A stretch of DNA of 21,724 nt from Acidimicrobiaceae bacterium (GCA_003164275.1 PLSY01000171.1:6107-27830); one strand, 5' to 3'; positions 6,886-14,331 are shown, counted from the stretch's first letter. Notes: a model not told the origin generated them from the letters alone. Made by a program: numbers and translations.

Positions 6886-8045
6886 CCCCCTGGCAGGCTG
6901 ATCTTGAGGGTCGAGCGCATCGACGCCAGCACGGCCTGGGACAGGCGCTCACCGCCTCCGGGGGCCAGGTGGATGCCGTCGGGCGTGCGCACGTTGACCT
7001 CGGCCCCCGATGCGCTCGGCAGGTAGGCGGTGAAGTTGCCGTTGGCGTCGGCCAGCGCTGGGTCCGACGAAAGGTACGTGGCCCTGTCGCCTCGGGTGGC
7101 GATCTGCTGTTGGACGACGGCGTTCACATCCTGCATCTCGGCATTCAGTTGGGATCCGGCCATCGGGGGCATGCCCACCCAGAGGACGTGGGCACCGGCG
7201 GCAGTGGCCGTGTCGATGAAAGCCCCCACCCGTTGGCCGTACTCGCCGTTCCACTGGGGCGAGCCGTATGGGGTGCTCGTCCCACCGTTCACCAGGGACT
7301 GCGGATCGTTGGCCCCCATCATCACCACGACCAGCTGGGGCTTGTCGTTGGCCAGGTCGATCTGGAGCTCGGCCGGCCAGTTGAAGTAGTCCGGCCGGGC
7401 GAGTCCCGTGTCCACCCGTGCGTCCAAGGTGGCACTCACCACCCCGGTGTTGGACAGATCGTTGACCAGCGGCTGGCCCAAGTCGATGCCGATGGAGTCG
7501 CCGAGGACGAGGACCCGCAGGGGATCGGCCGCCGTCGGGTGCGTATTGAGCGGCGGGAGCGTGGTCGACGTGGTGGTCGGCGGCGGCGCACCCGGCTTCG
7601 GGGGCGGTAGTGGGTGGGGTGGGTGGGTCCTGCCCCCGATGGCGGGGGCGTTGAGCGCCGGACCCCCGCCCGGGGTCCGGCCGAAGGCCTCGTCGGTCCA
7701 CCCGACCACGTGGGAGAGCCCGAGGCCGCGGCTCACCGCGGCGATGGGCCCGGTGATGTCCAAAGAGACCGTGCGCCGCACCCCGATGGGCGAGACCACA
7801 GCCGAGTTGTGCAGGCTCGGGGCGTCGAGGAGCAGCCACACCCCGAAGCACACGAGGCCGATGAACAGCATCCGAGTCCATGAAATGCCGGGGATCCCGG
7901 TCCGTGACCAGGACCGGTCACTCGCCTGTCCGGGAAGGCCGGCCTCGGCCACCGCACCTTCATCACCATCGGGGCTGGCCCCTTTGGGGCGCGAGAAGCC
8001 GCCTGAGGCGTTGCCGCTCGAAGGGCTCGGAGGAGGGGATGCCAT
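6882..8045 (-). CDS. Membrane-anchored SGNH/GDSL hydrolase (DUF459-like)
   Basis: The 387-residue protein has a cytoplasmic, disordered N-terminus (1-55) and one membrane helix (about 58-74, MLFIGLVCFGVWLLL). A spacer follows with a Pro/Thr-rich linker (about 141-168), then an extracytoplasmic SGNH domain (175-385). The SGNH blocks are clear: GDSIG with nucleophile Ser184, Gly214, GAND with Asn246, and DGIH with Asp356 and His359. SGNH enzymes remove or transfer acyl groups on sugars and lipids. The gene starts three bases after the stop of the MBOAT gene, so they are co-transcribed. Such pairs usually O-acetylate extracellular polysaccharide, the MBOAT passing acyl groups across the membrane and the SGNH protein finishing the transfer. 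The target polymer is unknown. Confidence 0.87.
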   Translation of the reverse strand: MASPPPSPSSGNASGGFSRPKGASPDGDEGAVAEAGLPGQASDRSWSRTGIPGISWTRMLFIGLVCFGVWLLLDAPSLHNSAVVSPIGVRRTVSLDITGPIAAVSRGLGLSHVVGWTDEAFGRTPGGGPALNAPAIGGRTHPPHPLPPPKPGAPPPTTTSTTLPPLNTHPTAADPLRVLVLGDSIGIDLGQPLVNDLSNTGVVSATLDARVDTGLARPDYFNWPAELQIDLANDKPQLVVVMMGANDPQSLVNGGTSTPYGSPQWNGEYGQRVGAFIDTATAAGAHVLWVGMPPMAGSQLNAEMQDVNAVVQQQIATRGDRATYLSSDPALADANGNFTAYLPSASGAEVNVRTPDGIHLAPGGGERLSQAVLASMRSTLKISLPGG

Positions 8046-8048
8046 GGG

Positions 8049-9473
8049 TCAGAACCGGTAGTAGATGAACGGTGCCACCCCTTGGGGTCCAAAGGTCGTA
8101 ATCGCCAGTAGCACCAACCCAAGTATGCCCCCTTGGACCACCGGTCGGCGGTCGCCGAAGACGGTCTTGACCCGACCCAGCCAGTCATCGGGCAGGTACT
8201 GGCTGCCGATCCCGGCCACGATGGCCGCCGCGGCGAGCGGGGTGACGAGCGGCGATGGCATGCCCCATCCCACCACCAGTCGACTCAGCATCTCCCAGAC
8301 ATTGCCGAGGGTCGTGGCTCTGAACAGCAGCCATCCAAGGCATACCAGCTGGAAGGTGACGAACCGGGCGACGGCGATGCGAGAGCGGTCGACCGGGTCG
8401 AGAGGTTGCCCCCGGGCGGCGCGGCGGAGGCGACGCCGTCGGCCGACGACCTGGCCGACGCCGTGGTAGGCCCCCCAGAAGATGAAGGTCCAAGCCGCCC
8501 CGTGCCAGAGGCCACCGAGCAGCATGGTGACAAGGATGTTGACAGAGATCTTCCACTCCGGGCCACGGTTGCCGCCGAGCGGAATGTAGAGGTAGTCCCG
8601 GAGCCACAGGGACAGCGTGATGTGCCAACGCCTCCAGAAGTCCTGGAGGGAAAGCGAGGTGTAGGGCCGGTTGAAGTTCTGCGGGAACTGGAAGCCCATC
8701 AACATGGCGAGGCCGATGGCGATATCGGTGTAGCCGCTGAAGTCGGCGTAGATCTGGACGGCGTAGCCGTAGATGGCGAACAGGACCTCCAAGCCCGAGT
8801 GCTGCTTCGGGTCGGCGAACACCGGGTCGACAACGTAGGTCGACAGGTACGAGGAGAGCACCACCTTTTTCACCAGGCCGGCCGAGATGAGCCAGCACGC
8901 CTCGACGTAGTTGATGTGCAGGCCGTCGCGCTTGCGCCGGATCTGCGGCAGGAGCTCGGTGCCCCGAACGATGGGCCCGGCCACCAGATGGGGGAAGAAC
9001 GACAGGTACACGGCCGTGTCGATGGCCTTGGCCGGCCTCAAGGTGCCGCGGTAGATATCGACCACGTAGCTAATGGCCATGAACGTGAAGAACGAGATGC
9101 CGACGGGGAGGGTGACCTGGAGGAGGGGCAATGGCCGGCCGATGCCGAACAGGTGGAGAGCGTTGTCCAAGTTGACGGCCAGGAACCCGTAGTACTTGAA
9201 CCAGGCCAGTAGGCCGATGAGCAGTGTCAGGGTCGTCCACAGGATGATCCGCCGCCGCAGGCCCTCGGCCCGGTGGATGAGCGCCCCGCCAGCTTGGGCG
9301 ATGGCCGTCGAGGCCAACAGCAAGAAGATGAAACGCCAGTCCCACCAGGCGTAGAAGAAGTAGCTCGCCACCACCATGAACGCCTTCCACGGCCCCGAGT
9401 AGGGGTTGAGGATCCACTGCACCGTGTAGACCACAGCGAAGAAGATGGCGAAGTCGATGGTTGGGAAGAGCAC
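8049..9473 (-). CDS. MBOAT family O-acyltransferase, AlgI-like
   Basis: The 474-residue polytopic membrane protein matches the AlgI/DltB branch of membrane-bound O-acyltransferases. Landmarks are YFFYAWWDWRF (38-48), TLPVGISFFTF (121-131), HLVAGPIVRG (162-171) and YADFSGYTDIAIGLAMLMG (242-260). The signature NRPYTSLSLQDFWRRWHITL (268-287) includes His284, and the catalytic histidine is His324 in GGLWHGAAW. It probably moves acyl groups, likely acetyl, from a cytoplasmic donor to an extracytoplasmic acceptor with the downstream SGNH protein. It begins at GTG 9473 without an evident Shine-Dalgarno. Upstream on the same strand is the etf operon, separated by 168 bases with strong hairpins, so it is probably a separate unit. 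Substrate specificity is not visible. Confidence 0.92.
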   Translation of the reverse strand: MLFPTIDFAIFFAVVYTVQWILNPYSGPWKAFMVVASYFFYAWWDWRFIFLLLASTAIAQAGGALIHRAEGLRRRIILWTTLTLLIGLLAWFKYYGFLAVNLDNALHLFGIGRPLPLLQVTLPVGISFFTFMAISYVVDIYRGTLRPAKAIDTAVYLSFFPHLVAGPIVRGTELLPQIRRKRDGLHINYVEACWLISAGLVKKVVLSSYLSTYVVDPVFADPKQHSGLEVLFAIYGYAVQIYADFSGYTDIAIGLAMLMGFQFPQNFNRPYTSLSLQDFWRRWHITLSLWLRDYLYIPLGGNRGPEWKISVNILVTMLLGGLWHGAAWTFIFWGAYHGVGQVVGRRRRLRRAARGQPLDPVDRSRIAVARFVTFQLVCLGWLLFRATTLGNVWEMLSRLVVGWGMPSPLVTPLAAAAIVAGIGSQYLPDDWLGRVKTVFGDRRPVVQGGILGLVLLAITTFGPQGVAPFIYYRF

Positions 9474-9533
9474 GTAACCGTCATTCGGGCGATGGCTGGA
9501 GGACGCGGCGCAGGGCAGCGACGCGTGCTCCGG

Positions 9534-9539
9534 ACATTA
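9534..9539 (-). promoter_or_regulatory. Possible -10 box for the MBOAT-SGNH operon
   Basis: TAATGT on the minus strand (9539-9534) fits TAnnnT and would start a transcript near 9527 with a leader of about 54 bases. No matching -35 is visible. Confidence 0.25.
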
Positions 9540-9569
9540 CCCGGCCAGCTGTGCTCCGCCTGTGATCAT

Positions 9570-9591
9570 GGGGGCTCGGTCTCAAGCCCCC
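9570..9591 (-). terminator. Strong terminator-like hairpin after etfA
   Basis: On the minus strand GGGGGCTTG and CGAGCCCCC form a 9-bp stem with loop AGAC. One pair is a G-U wobble on the minus strand but a C-A mismatch on the plus strand, so the structure favours leftward transcripts, as expected for ending the etf operon. No T-tract follows. Confidence 0.55.
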
Positions 9592-9606
9592 GATGTGTAC
9601 AGCCGC

Positions 9607-9640
9607 GCATGCCCGGGCGTCGGCCCAGCATGCCCAGGCG
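9607..9640 (-). repeat. 13-bp direct repeat, period 21, that also folds as a hairpin, after etfA
   Basis: GCATGCCCGGGCG (9607-9619) and GCATGCCCAGGCG (9628-9640) differ at one base and are spaced 21 bases apart. On the minus strand GCCTGGGC (9639-9632) can pair with GCCCGGGC (9618-9611) as an 8-bp stem with one G-U pair and a 13-base loop. It begins two bases after the etfA stop, so it may be the first of two tandem terminator hairpins, or a duplicated binding site. Confidence 0.4.
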
Positions 9641-9641
9641 A

Positions 9642-10613
9642 TCAGCTGCGGGCTTGCAGCGCCTCGATCAGCTTGGGCAGGACCTTGTGGACGTCACCGA
9701 CGATCCCGAGGTCCGCCACCGAGAAGATCGGGGCGTCCTGGTCCTTGTTGATGGCCACGATGTTCTTCGAGTTCTTCATGCCGACCATGTGCTGGGTGGC
9801 GCCGGAGATCCCGCAGGCCACATACACGGTGGGCTTCACCGTCTTGCCGGTCTGGCCGACCTGGTGGGAGTAGGGCACCCAACCGGCGTCGACGATGGCC
9901 CGACTGGCTCCGGCGGCACCGTGCAGGAGGGTGGCGAGCTGCTCGATCAGCACATACTGATCCTTCTCGCCGAGGCCCCGGCCGCCGGAAACGACCACCG
10001 CGGCCTCGTCCAGCTTCGGCCCGGTGCGCTCCTCGACGTGGCGGGCGATGATCTTGGCTCCATTGGTGGCCCCGGCGTCGGGTGCCCCCAGGGGCTCGAC
10101 AGCTGCCGGTGCCCCGCCCGAGGGCTCGGCGGCGAACGACTTCGCACGGACGACGAAGATCTGTGGACCGTCGCCGGTGAACCTGGCCGAGAGGATCTGG
10201 CTTCCACCGAAGATGGCGTGCTGGGAGACGATGCCACCCTCGCCCTCGACCAGGTCGACCACGTTGGTCAGGACGGGCCGGTCGAGCTTGACCGATAGCC
10301 TTCCGGCGATGTCGCGGCCGTCATAGGTGGCGGGGAACAAGATGACGTCGGGGCCGTTGCCCGCCTGCACGGCGGCAGCGATGGCCGAGGCCACCGGCAC
10401 ACCGGGCAGCGCCCCGGCGAGGTCGCCCACGTCGTAGACGGTTGTGACCCCGTAGTCACCGAGGGTCTCGGCGACCGACGACGTGGCATCGCCGTAGGCG
10501 ACCGCCTCGACCGTGGAGCCGAGGGAGCGCGCCTGGGTAACCAGTTCGAGAGAGGTGGTGATGGGAGCGCCGTCGGTTACTTCGGCGAGGACCCAGATCT
10601 TGTCGACAGACAT
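9642..10613 (-). CDS. etfA: Electron transfer flavoprotein subunit alpha
   Basis: This 323-residue FAD-binding subunit is the partner of EtfB. The N-terminal ETF domain (about 4-190) is followed by the C-terminal FAD domain. That domain carries SGGRGLG (209-215, with Arg212), [10 protein letters not shown] (247-256), CGISGATQH (267-275), INKD (288-291) and ADLGIVGD (300-307), all classic FAD contacts. Known role: ETF accepts electrons from acyl-CoA and related dehydrogenases and passes them to ETF:quinone oxidoreductase. The intact FAD motifs fit a housekeeping ETF, and no bifurcation partner genes (for example fixC/fixX) adjoin. The start ATG 10613 is preceded by AGGAGA about ten bases upstream, within the 22-base gap after etfB. 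The pair is an operon ended by tandem hairpins. Confidence 0.96.
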   Translation of the reverse strand: MSVDKIWVLAEVTDGAPITTSLELVTQARSLGSTVEAVAYGDATSSVAETLGDYGVTTVYDVGDLAGALPGVPVASAIAAAVQAGNGPDVILFPATYDGRDIAGRLSVKLDRPVLTNVVDLVEGEGGIVSQHAIFGGSQILSARFTGDGPQIFVVRAKSFAAEPSGGAPAAVEPLGAPDAGATNGAKIIARHVEERTGPKLDEAAVVVSGGRGLGEKDQYVLIEQLATLLHGAAGASRAIVDAGWVPYSHQVGQTGKTVKPTVYVACGISGATQHMVGMKNSKNIVAINKDQDAPIFSVADLGIVGDVHKVLPKLIEALQARS

Positions 10614-10635
10614 GTTCGTTGTTCTCCTGCCGGTC

Positions 10636-11415
10636 CTAGAGGACCTTCAATTGCTCGAGGAATTCGATGATTCGTTGGAAACCGTCGCCCTCGTCGACGA
10701 CGATCTCGCCGGCTGACCGGGCCTCGGCCTCGGCCACATCGGTGATCTCCTGTCGGGACCCGGCAGGGCCAACCTCTCCGGCGTCGATGCCGAGGTCGGC
10801 GACGGTAAGGGTCTCGACCGGCTTCGACTTGGCCGCCATGATCCCCTTGAACGACGGGTAGCGGGGCTCGACCACACCGGCGGTCACCGTGACCAGGGCG
10901 GGAAGTGGGCTCTCGACTTCGTCATACCCCGACTCGGTCTGACGCTCGACCTTGACCGAGTCGCCGGTGATCTCCACTTTCTTGGCGAAGGTGACCGACG
11001 GAAGGCCCAGCAGCTCAGCGATCTGGACCGGGGTGGTCCCCGTGTAGCCATCGCTCGACTCTGTGGCCGCCAGGATCAGGTCCGGCTCGGCCCGCTTGAT
11101 GGCAGCAGCCAGGACCTTGGCCGTGCCGAGGGCGTCGGTGCCGGCCAGGGACTCGTCGCTTATGAGGATGGCCTTGGCCGCCCCCATGGCGAGTGCGGTG
11201 CGCAGGCCCGAGGTCTCGCCGTTCGGAGCCATGGAAACGAGGGTCACCTCACCGCCACCGGCCGCATCGGCCAGCTGCAGGGCCATCTCGACACCGTAGG
11301 CATCGGAGTCGTCGAGGATCAGCTTTCCTGCCCGGACGAGGGTCTTTGTCCCCGGATCGAGAGCCGGAGGTGCGGCTGGATCGGGGATCTGTTTCACGCA
11401 GACAACGACGTTCAT
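10636..11415 (-). CDS. etfB: Electron transfer flavoprotein subunit beta
   Basis: The 259-residue AMP-binding subunit of the ETF heterodimer opens with NVVVCVKQIPDP (2-13), the usual N-terminus. ATESSDGYTGTTP (117-129) lies in the nucleotide-binding part, and the ETF-beta signature is VEPRYPSFKGIMAAKSKP (182-199). The C-terminal arm (about 205-259) wraps the alpha subunit in known structures. It is the first gene of the etfB-etfA operon. A TTGGTC-N17-TAGGAT promoter lies directly upstream, with the predicted start of transcription one or two bases before ATG 11415 and no Shine-Dalgarno, so the mRNA is probably leaderless. The upstream GDPD gene ends 63 bases away on the same strand, but this promoter would make etfBA independent of it. 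Confidence 0.96.
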   Translation of the reverse strand: MNVVVCVKQIPDPAAPPALDPGTKTLVRAGKLILDDSDAYGVEMALQLADAAGGGEVTLVSMAPNGETSGLRTALAMGAAKAILISDESLAGTDALGTAKVLAAAIKRAEPDLILAATESSDGYTGTTPVQIAELLGLPSVTFAKKVEITGDSVKVERQTESGYDEVESPLPALVTVTAGVVEPRYPSFKGIMAAKSKPVETLTVADLGIDAGEVGPAGSRQEITDVAEAEARSAGEIVVDEGDGFQRIIEFLEQLKVL

Positions 11416-11423
11416 GGGGGGAT

Positions 11424-11452
11424 ATCCTATTGAAATTCGGGCCCTTGACCAA
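11424..11452 (-). promoter_or_regulatory. etfBA promoter (sigma-70 type)
   Basis: On the minus strand TTGGTC (11452-11447), a 17-base spacer and TAGGAT (11429-11424) make the best promoter in the window. The predicted start is near 11417, two bases before the etfB ATG (11415). The bases between are a run of C, so no ribosome-binding site is possible. Confidence 0.7.
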
Positions 11453-11478
11453 ACGCGCCCGCGATCCCTGGTCAGGGC

Positions 11479-12189
11479 CTACGGCTCGGTAACTTGTCCC
11501 GCCAAGGTCGTGATGACCATGGCCACGTCGTCACTAATGATGGTGTCGACGCCGAGGACCGCCATGGCCGAGACATCGGAGGGCTGGTTGACCGTCCAGG
11601 TGGCCACGCTCAGTCCGGCCTCGTGCGCCTCGGTCACCAGGGACGTGCTGACCAGGGACATCACCGGGTGGATGGCCAGGCATCCCCGACTCGTGGCCGC
11701 TTCGACGGCGCCGGCCGGGTCGAACCAGCTGGACAGGAGGAGTCCGGTCGGCACCGTGTCGTCGCGGGTGCTGACCGCCTCCAAAGTTGCCGGCCAGAAC
11801 GAGGAGACGACGGTGTCGCCTTGGCGGTGGGTGGCCGACACCAGCTGCGCCACGAGGCCGGCCAACCGCTCGTCTGCATCGAACCCGGGCTGCCCGGGCA
11901 CGTTCTTGATCTCGATGTTGACGAACATGCCAGTGCACGCCTCGAGCACCGCAGCCAGCTCGGGCACGTAGTCGGGCAGCTGATCGACAGTGAGCTCGCT
12001 GATGGCCCCGAGCCCGGGGACCACCGGGTCGTGATGGACGGCCATGGTGCCATCGGCGGTCAGCTGGACATCCAGCTCAACTCCGTCAGCCCCAAGGTGC
12101 CGGGCCCTGGCGAACGCCTCCAACGTATTCTCCCGGACGGAGCCGGTCGGGTCGGGACTACCGCGGTGTCCCAGGATTCTCACGTGCAT
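11479..12189 (-). CDS. Glycerophosphodiester phosphodiesterase (GDPD/GlpQ family)
   Basis: The 236-residue TIM-barrel phosphodiesterase hydrolyses glycerophosphodiesters to glycerol 3-phosphate and an alcohol. Catalytic and metal residues are present: His8-Arg9 in LGHRGSPD, Glu20-Asn21-Thr22, Glu38 and Asp40 in GVELDVQLTADG, His53-Asp54-Pro55, and Glu93/Lys95 in NIEIKN. The C-terminal NQPSDVSAMAVLGVDTIISD (206-225) fits the family end. No signal peptide is seen, so it is likely cytoplasmic. It starts at ATG 12189 with GAGG five bases upstream and shares a 231-base divergent region with whiB1. No clear promoter of its own was found. A role in phospholipid head-group turnover is inferred from the family. 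Confidence 0.92.
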   Translation of the reverse strand: MHVRILGHRGSPDPTGSVRENTLEAFARARHLGADGVELDVQLTADGTMAVHHDPVVPGLGAISELTVDQLPDYVPELAAVLEACTGMFVNIEIKNVPGQPGFDADERLAGLVAQLVSATHRQGDTVVSSFWPATLEAVSTRDDTVPTGLLLSSWFDPAGAVEAATSRGCLAIHPVMSLVSTSLVTEAHEAGLSVATWTVNQPSDVSAMAVLGVDTIISDDVAMVITTLAGQVTEP

Positions 12190-12272
12190 CCACGCCTCGG
12201 TCTCGCGCTCGGGACTCGGCCTTCCCGGGAACGGAAAGGGGTCAAACGTGGTGCAAAAGGCCCTAAAACTCC

Positions 12273-12301
12273 TTGCAACACCCAGTGCCGGTGATTACCC
12301 T
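12273..12301 (+). promoter_or_regulatory. Candidate whiB1 promoter
   Basis: TTGCAA (12273-12278), a 17-base spacer and TACCCT (12296-12301) fit a sigma-70/HrdB-type promoter. The predicted start near 12308 gives a leader of about 112 bases, inside which the CRP-type box lies. A second start closer to the gene (TACATC at 12389-12394) cannot be excluded. Confidence 0.5.
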
Positions 12302-12346
12302 AGTGAACGAACCCTGAACGGCCGGTGACAGAATGGTGCCGAGCTA

Positions 12347-12362
12347 TGTGAAACAGATCACA
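12347..12362 (+). promoter_or_regulatory. Perfect CRP/FNR-family binding site (TGTGA-N6-TCACA)
   Basis: TGTGAAACAGATCACA matches the CRP consensus TGTGA-N6-TCACA at all ten specified positions. It is centred 66.5 bases before the GTG of whiB1. In Mycobacterium tuberculosis whiB1 is a known target of the CRP-family regulator Rv3676, which uses this same consensus. Relative to the promoter at 12273-12301 the box is downstream (repressing). Relative to a start near 12401 it would sit at about -46 (activating). Confidence 0.7.
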
Positions 12363-12382
12363 AACAGGTCACAGCAGATCAC
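12354..12382 (+). repeat. Three phased 8-bp direct repeats before whiB1
   Basis: CAGATCAC (12354-12361), CAGGTCAC (12365-12372) and CAGATCAC (12375-12382) recur every 10-11 bases, about one helical turn. The first overlaps the right half of the CRP box. The arrangement looks like a multi-copy operator of half-sites. Confidence 0.5.
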
Positions 12383-12420
12383 CATCAGTACATCTCGGGA
12401 ACGGGAGCGGAGGAAACATC

Positions 12421-12711
12421 GTGGCTCTTATGTGGAACCGTACGGTTGACTGGGACGACAACGACTGGAGGCATCTGGCCGCCTGTCGCAGCACCGAACC
12501 CGACTTGTTCTTCCCGATTGGCACGACCGGCCCCGCCATCGGCCAGATCGAAGCGGCCAAGGTGGTCTGCCGTGGATGTGACGCACAAGAGCCGTGCCTC
12601 GACTTCGCCCTCGCCACCAACCAGGAGTCCGGGGTGTGGGGTGGCACGTCTGAAGAGGAGCGCCGCAAGCTGCGCAAGGCGTGGCTGGCCGCACGCCGCC
12701 GCGCTTCTTGA
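12421..12711 (+). CDS. whiB1: WhiB1-like iron-sulfur transcriptional regulator
   Basis: This 96-residue WhiB protein has four cluster cysteines, Cys22, Cys50, Cys53 and Cys59, in the C-x27-C-x2-C-x5-C pattern. GVWGG (71-75) and a basic C-terminal tail (RRKLRKAWLAARRRAS) follow. From DWRH onward it closely resembles mycobacterial WhiB1 (DLFFPIGTTGPA, QESGVWGGTSEEERR). WhiB1 binds a nitric-oxide-sensitive 4Fe-4S cluster and contacts the principal sigma factor. The first 14 residues (MALMWNRTVDWDDN) extend beyond the mycobacterial N-terminus. GTG 12421 is supported by GGAGG at 12409-12413 seven bases away; ATG 12430 is the alternative. Upstream lie a promoter, a perfect CRP box and phased repeats. 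It converges on pdtaS, as in mycobacteria. Confidence 0.9.
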   Translation: MALMWNRTVDWDDNDWRHLAACRSTEPDLFFPIGTTGPAIGQIEAAKVVCRGCDAQEPCLDFALATNQESGVWGGTSEEERRKLRKAWLAARRRAS

Positions 12712-12790
12712 CCTGAGTCCTCCCCGTCGATACAGGCGTCAGGTCCATTCGGCGCCCAGTTTGCCGACGGCTGACGTCTGACAGAACCGA
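12712..12790. other. Convergent gap between whiB1 and pdtaS
   Basis: These 79 bases separate the two stops. CGTCAG (12737-12742) can pair with CTGACG (12771-12776) across a 28-base loop, which is weak. No T-tract or strong terminator is visible. Confidence 0.3.
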
Positions 12791-14329
12791 CTACAGCGGC
12801 AGGAGATCCTGGGGCGGTAGCTCGATTGCCACCACCGTCCCTCGGTCGGCCGGGTTCAGATCACGCCGATTTCGCATGGTGATGGTGCCGTCCAGCTGAC
12901 TGCGCACGAGGTCTCGGACGATGGACAGCCCGAGGCTCTGGGTGGCGTCGATGTCGAACCCGTCTGGTAGCCCGGAACCGTCGTCGAGCACCTCGAGGAT
13001 CAGGCTGTTGAAGTCGCTGAACAGGTGCACCCGAATGGTGCCGGGAGGCCTCGGCCCCTCTCCCCCCTGACCACCCGGGCGGCTTCCGTCGTCATCGGGG
13101 GTGTTGTCGACAAAGGCGTGCTCGACGGCGTTCTGCAGGAGCTCGGCCAGCACCACGGCGAGTGGGGTGGCCACGTCCGCCGGCACTTCCCCGAGCTCGC
13201 CTGTCACCTCGAAGGTCAGAGCCTGGGACGAGACGACCGAGTCTTTGGCCATACGGATCAGAGATGCCACGATCTCGTCGAACGGCACCTGGTCGCTCGG
13301 CTCCCGGGAGAGGATCTCATGGACGATGGCGATGGAGCGGACCCGTCGCTCGGCCTCGAACAGGGCTACCCGTCCTTCCCCAGCGGGGAGGCGCCTGGCC
13401 TGGAGCCGAAGCAGGGCAGAGATGGTCTGCAGGTTGTTCTTGACCCGGTGATGGACCTCTCGGATGGCAGCGTCCTTCGACAACAACAAGCGGTCGAGCC
13501 TGCGGACGTCGGTCACGTCCCGAAGCAGGACTAAACAGCCGGTCACCTCGTCGTGGGCCAGGAGCGGTATGCAGTGGAGCAGCACGGTGACGTCGGGTCG
13601 GCGCTCGACCTCTTCGACCACCGGGAGGGCCGACGCAAGGGCCCATTCGATGGCCGACTCCTCGATGCCGAGGTCGGTCAGGCGACGACCCTCGGTCTGG
13701 GAGTACATGCCCATTCGATGGAGGGCGTTGGTGGCGTTCGGCGACGCGTAGCGAACCCGGCCCTCCTCGTCGACCAGCACCACCCCGTCGCCGACCCGGG
13801 GGGCCTCCTCGGTGGCCACCTCCTCGCTCGGGAACGGAAACGTCGACTCGGCCAACATGATGGCGAACCGGTCGAACAGGTCGCGATAGGTCCGTTCCAG
13901 GTGGCCCGGGCGCCTTCCGGCGCCTGCGGCCAGTCGAGCGAGCACAGCCACCGTGGTGGTCCCCCACCGGACGGGGATGCAGTGGAGCCGCACCGGCTCG
14001 TCACCTGCGTCGAGCAGGACCTCCCCGCGTGCCACCTCGCCCGACTTGATGGTGAACACAGCGAGGGGCCAGTCCGAGGCGGCCACGGTCTGGCCGACCA
14101 GATCGTGCTCGACGACCGTTGCGCTGTTGGAGGGTCGCATCTGGCCGAGGATGACCAGGTCGTCGGTGCTGTTTCCGCCGGAGTCAGAGGACATGGGGGC
14201 AAGGAGAACGAGATCGGAGAAGGAGAGATCGGCCAGGATCCCCCATGTCCCGAGCAGGCGCTGCAGGTGTGCCAGCTGCTCATCGTCCAGGTCGGTGCGC
14301 TCGAAGGCCAGCTCAGCCGGAGTGGCCAT
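12791..14329 (-). CDS. pdtaS: PdtaS-type sensor histidine kinase (HisKA_2)
   Basis: The 512-residue protein is soluble, with no membrane segment. Its order is an N-terminal GAF-like sensor region (about 1-165), a PAS domain (about 178-275) and a HisKA_2 box EVHHRVKNNLQ (291-301; phospho-acceptor His293 or His294). A HATPase domain follows with N-box ELLQNAVEHAF (396-406), G1 DDGSGLPDG (449-457) and G2 SLGLSIVRDLV (465-475). This is the architecture of mycobacterial PdtaS (Rv3220c), which phosphorylates the RNA-binding antiterminator PdtaR. No pdtaR is present here. A low-complexity Asp/Gly/Pro insert (about 408-430) sits within the ATPase domain. It is last in an operon after the PHP gene (gap two bases) and converges on whiB1, as in Mycobacterium. 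Confidence 0.88.
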   Translation of the reverse strand: MATPAELAFERTDLDDEQLAHLQRLLGTWGILADLSFSDLVLLAPMSSDSGGNSTDDLVILGQMRPSNSATVVEHDLVGQTVAASDWPLAVFTIKSGEVARGEVLLDAGDEPVRLHCIPVRWGTTTVAVLARLAAGAGRRPGHLERTYRDLFDRFAIMLAESTFPFPSEEVATEEAPRVGDGVVLVDEEGRVRYASPNATNALHRMGMYSQTEGRRLTDLGIEESAIEWALASALPVVEEVERRPDVTVLLHCIPLLAHDEVTGCLVLLRDVTDVRRLDRLLLSKDAAIREVHHRVKNNLQTISALLRLQARRLPAGEGRVALFEAERRVRSIAIVHEILSREPSDQVPFDEIVASLIRMAKDSVVSSQALTFEVTGELGEVPADVATPLAVVLAELLQNAVEHAFVDNTPDDDGSRPGGQGGEGPRPPGTIRVHLFSDFNSLILEVLDDGSGLPDGFDIDATQSLGLSIVRDLVRSQLDGTITMRNRRDLNPADRGTVVAIELPPQDLLPL

Positions 14330-14331
14330 GT

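Noticed and set aside
8133..9212. Plus-strand open frame of 359 codons
   Set aside because: It is the antisense of the MBOAT gene, whose motifs and catalytic histidines are unmistakable.
10632..10645. GGTCC-TAGA-GGACC hairpin at the etfB stop
   Set aside because: A 5-bp stem inside an operon, overlapping the stop codon, is too weak to call a terminator or attenuator.
12240..12245. TTGACC on the minus strand as a -35 box for the GDPD gene
   Set aside because: The bases 16-18 downstream (AGGCCG region) are nothing like a -10 box. The palindromic TTGCAA at 12273-12278 also lacks a leftward -10.
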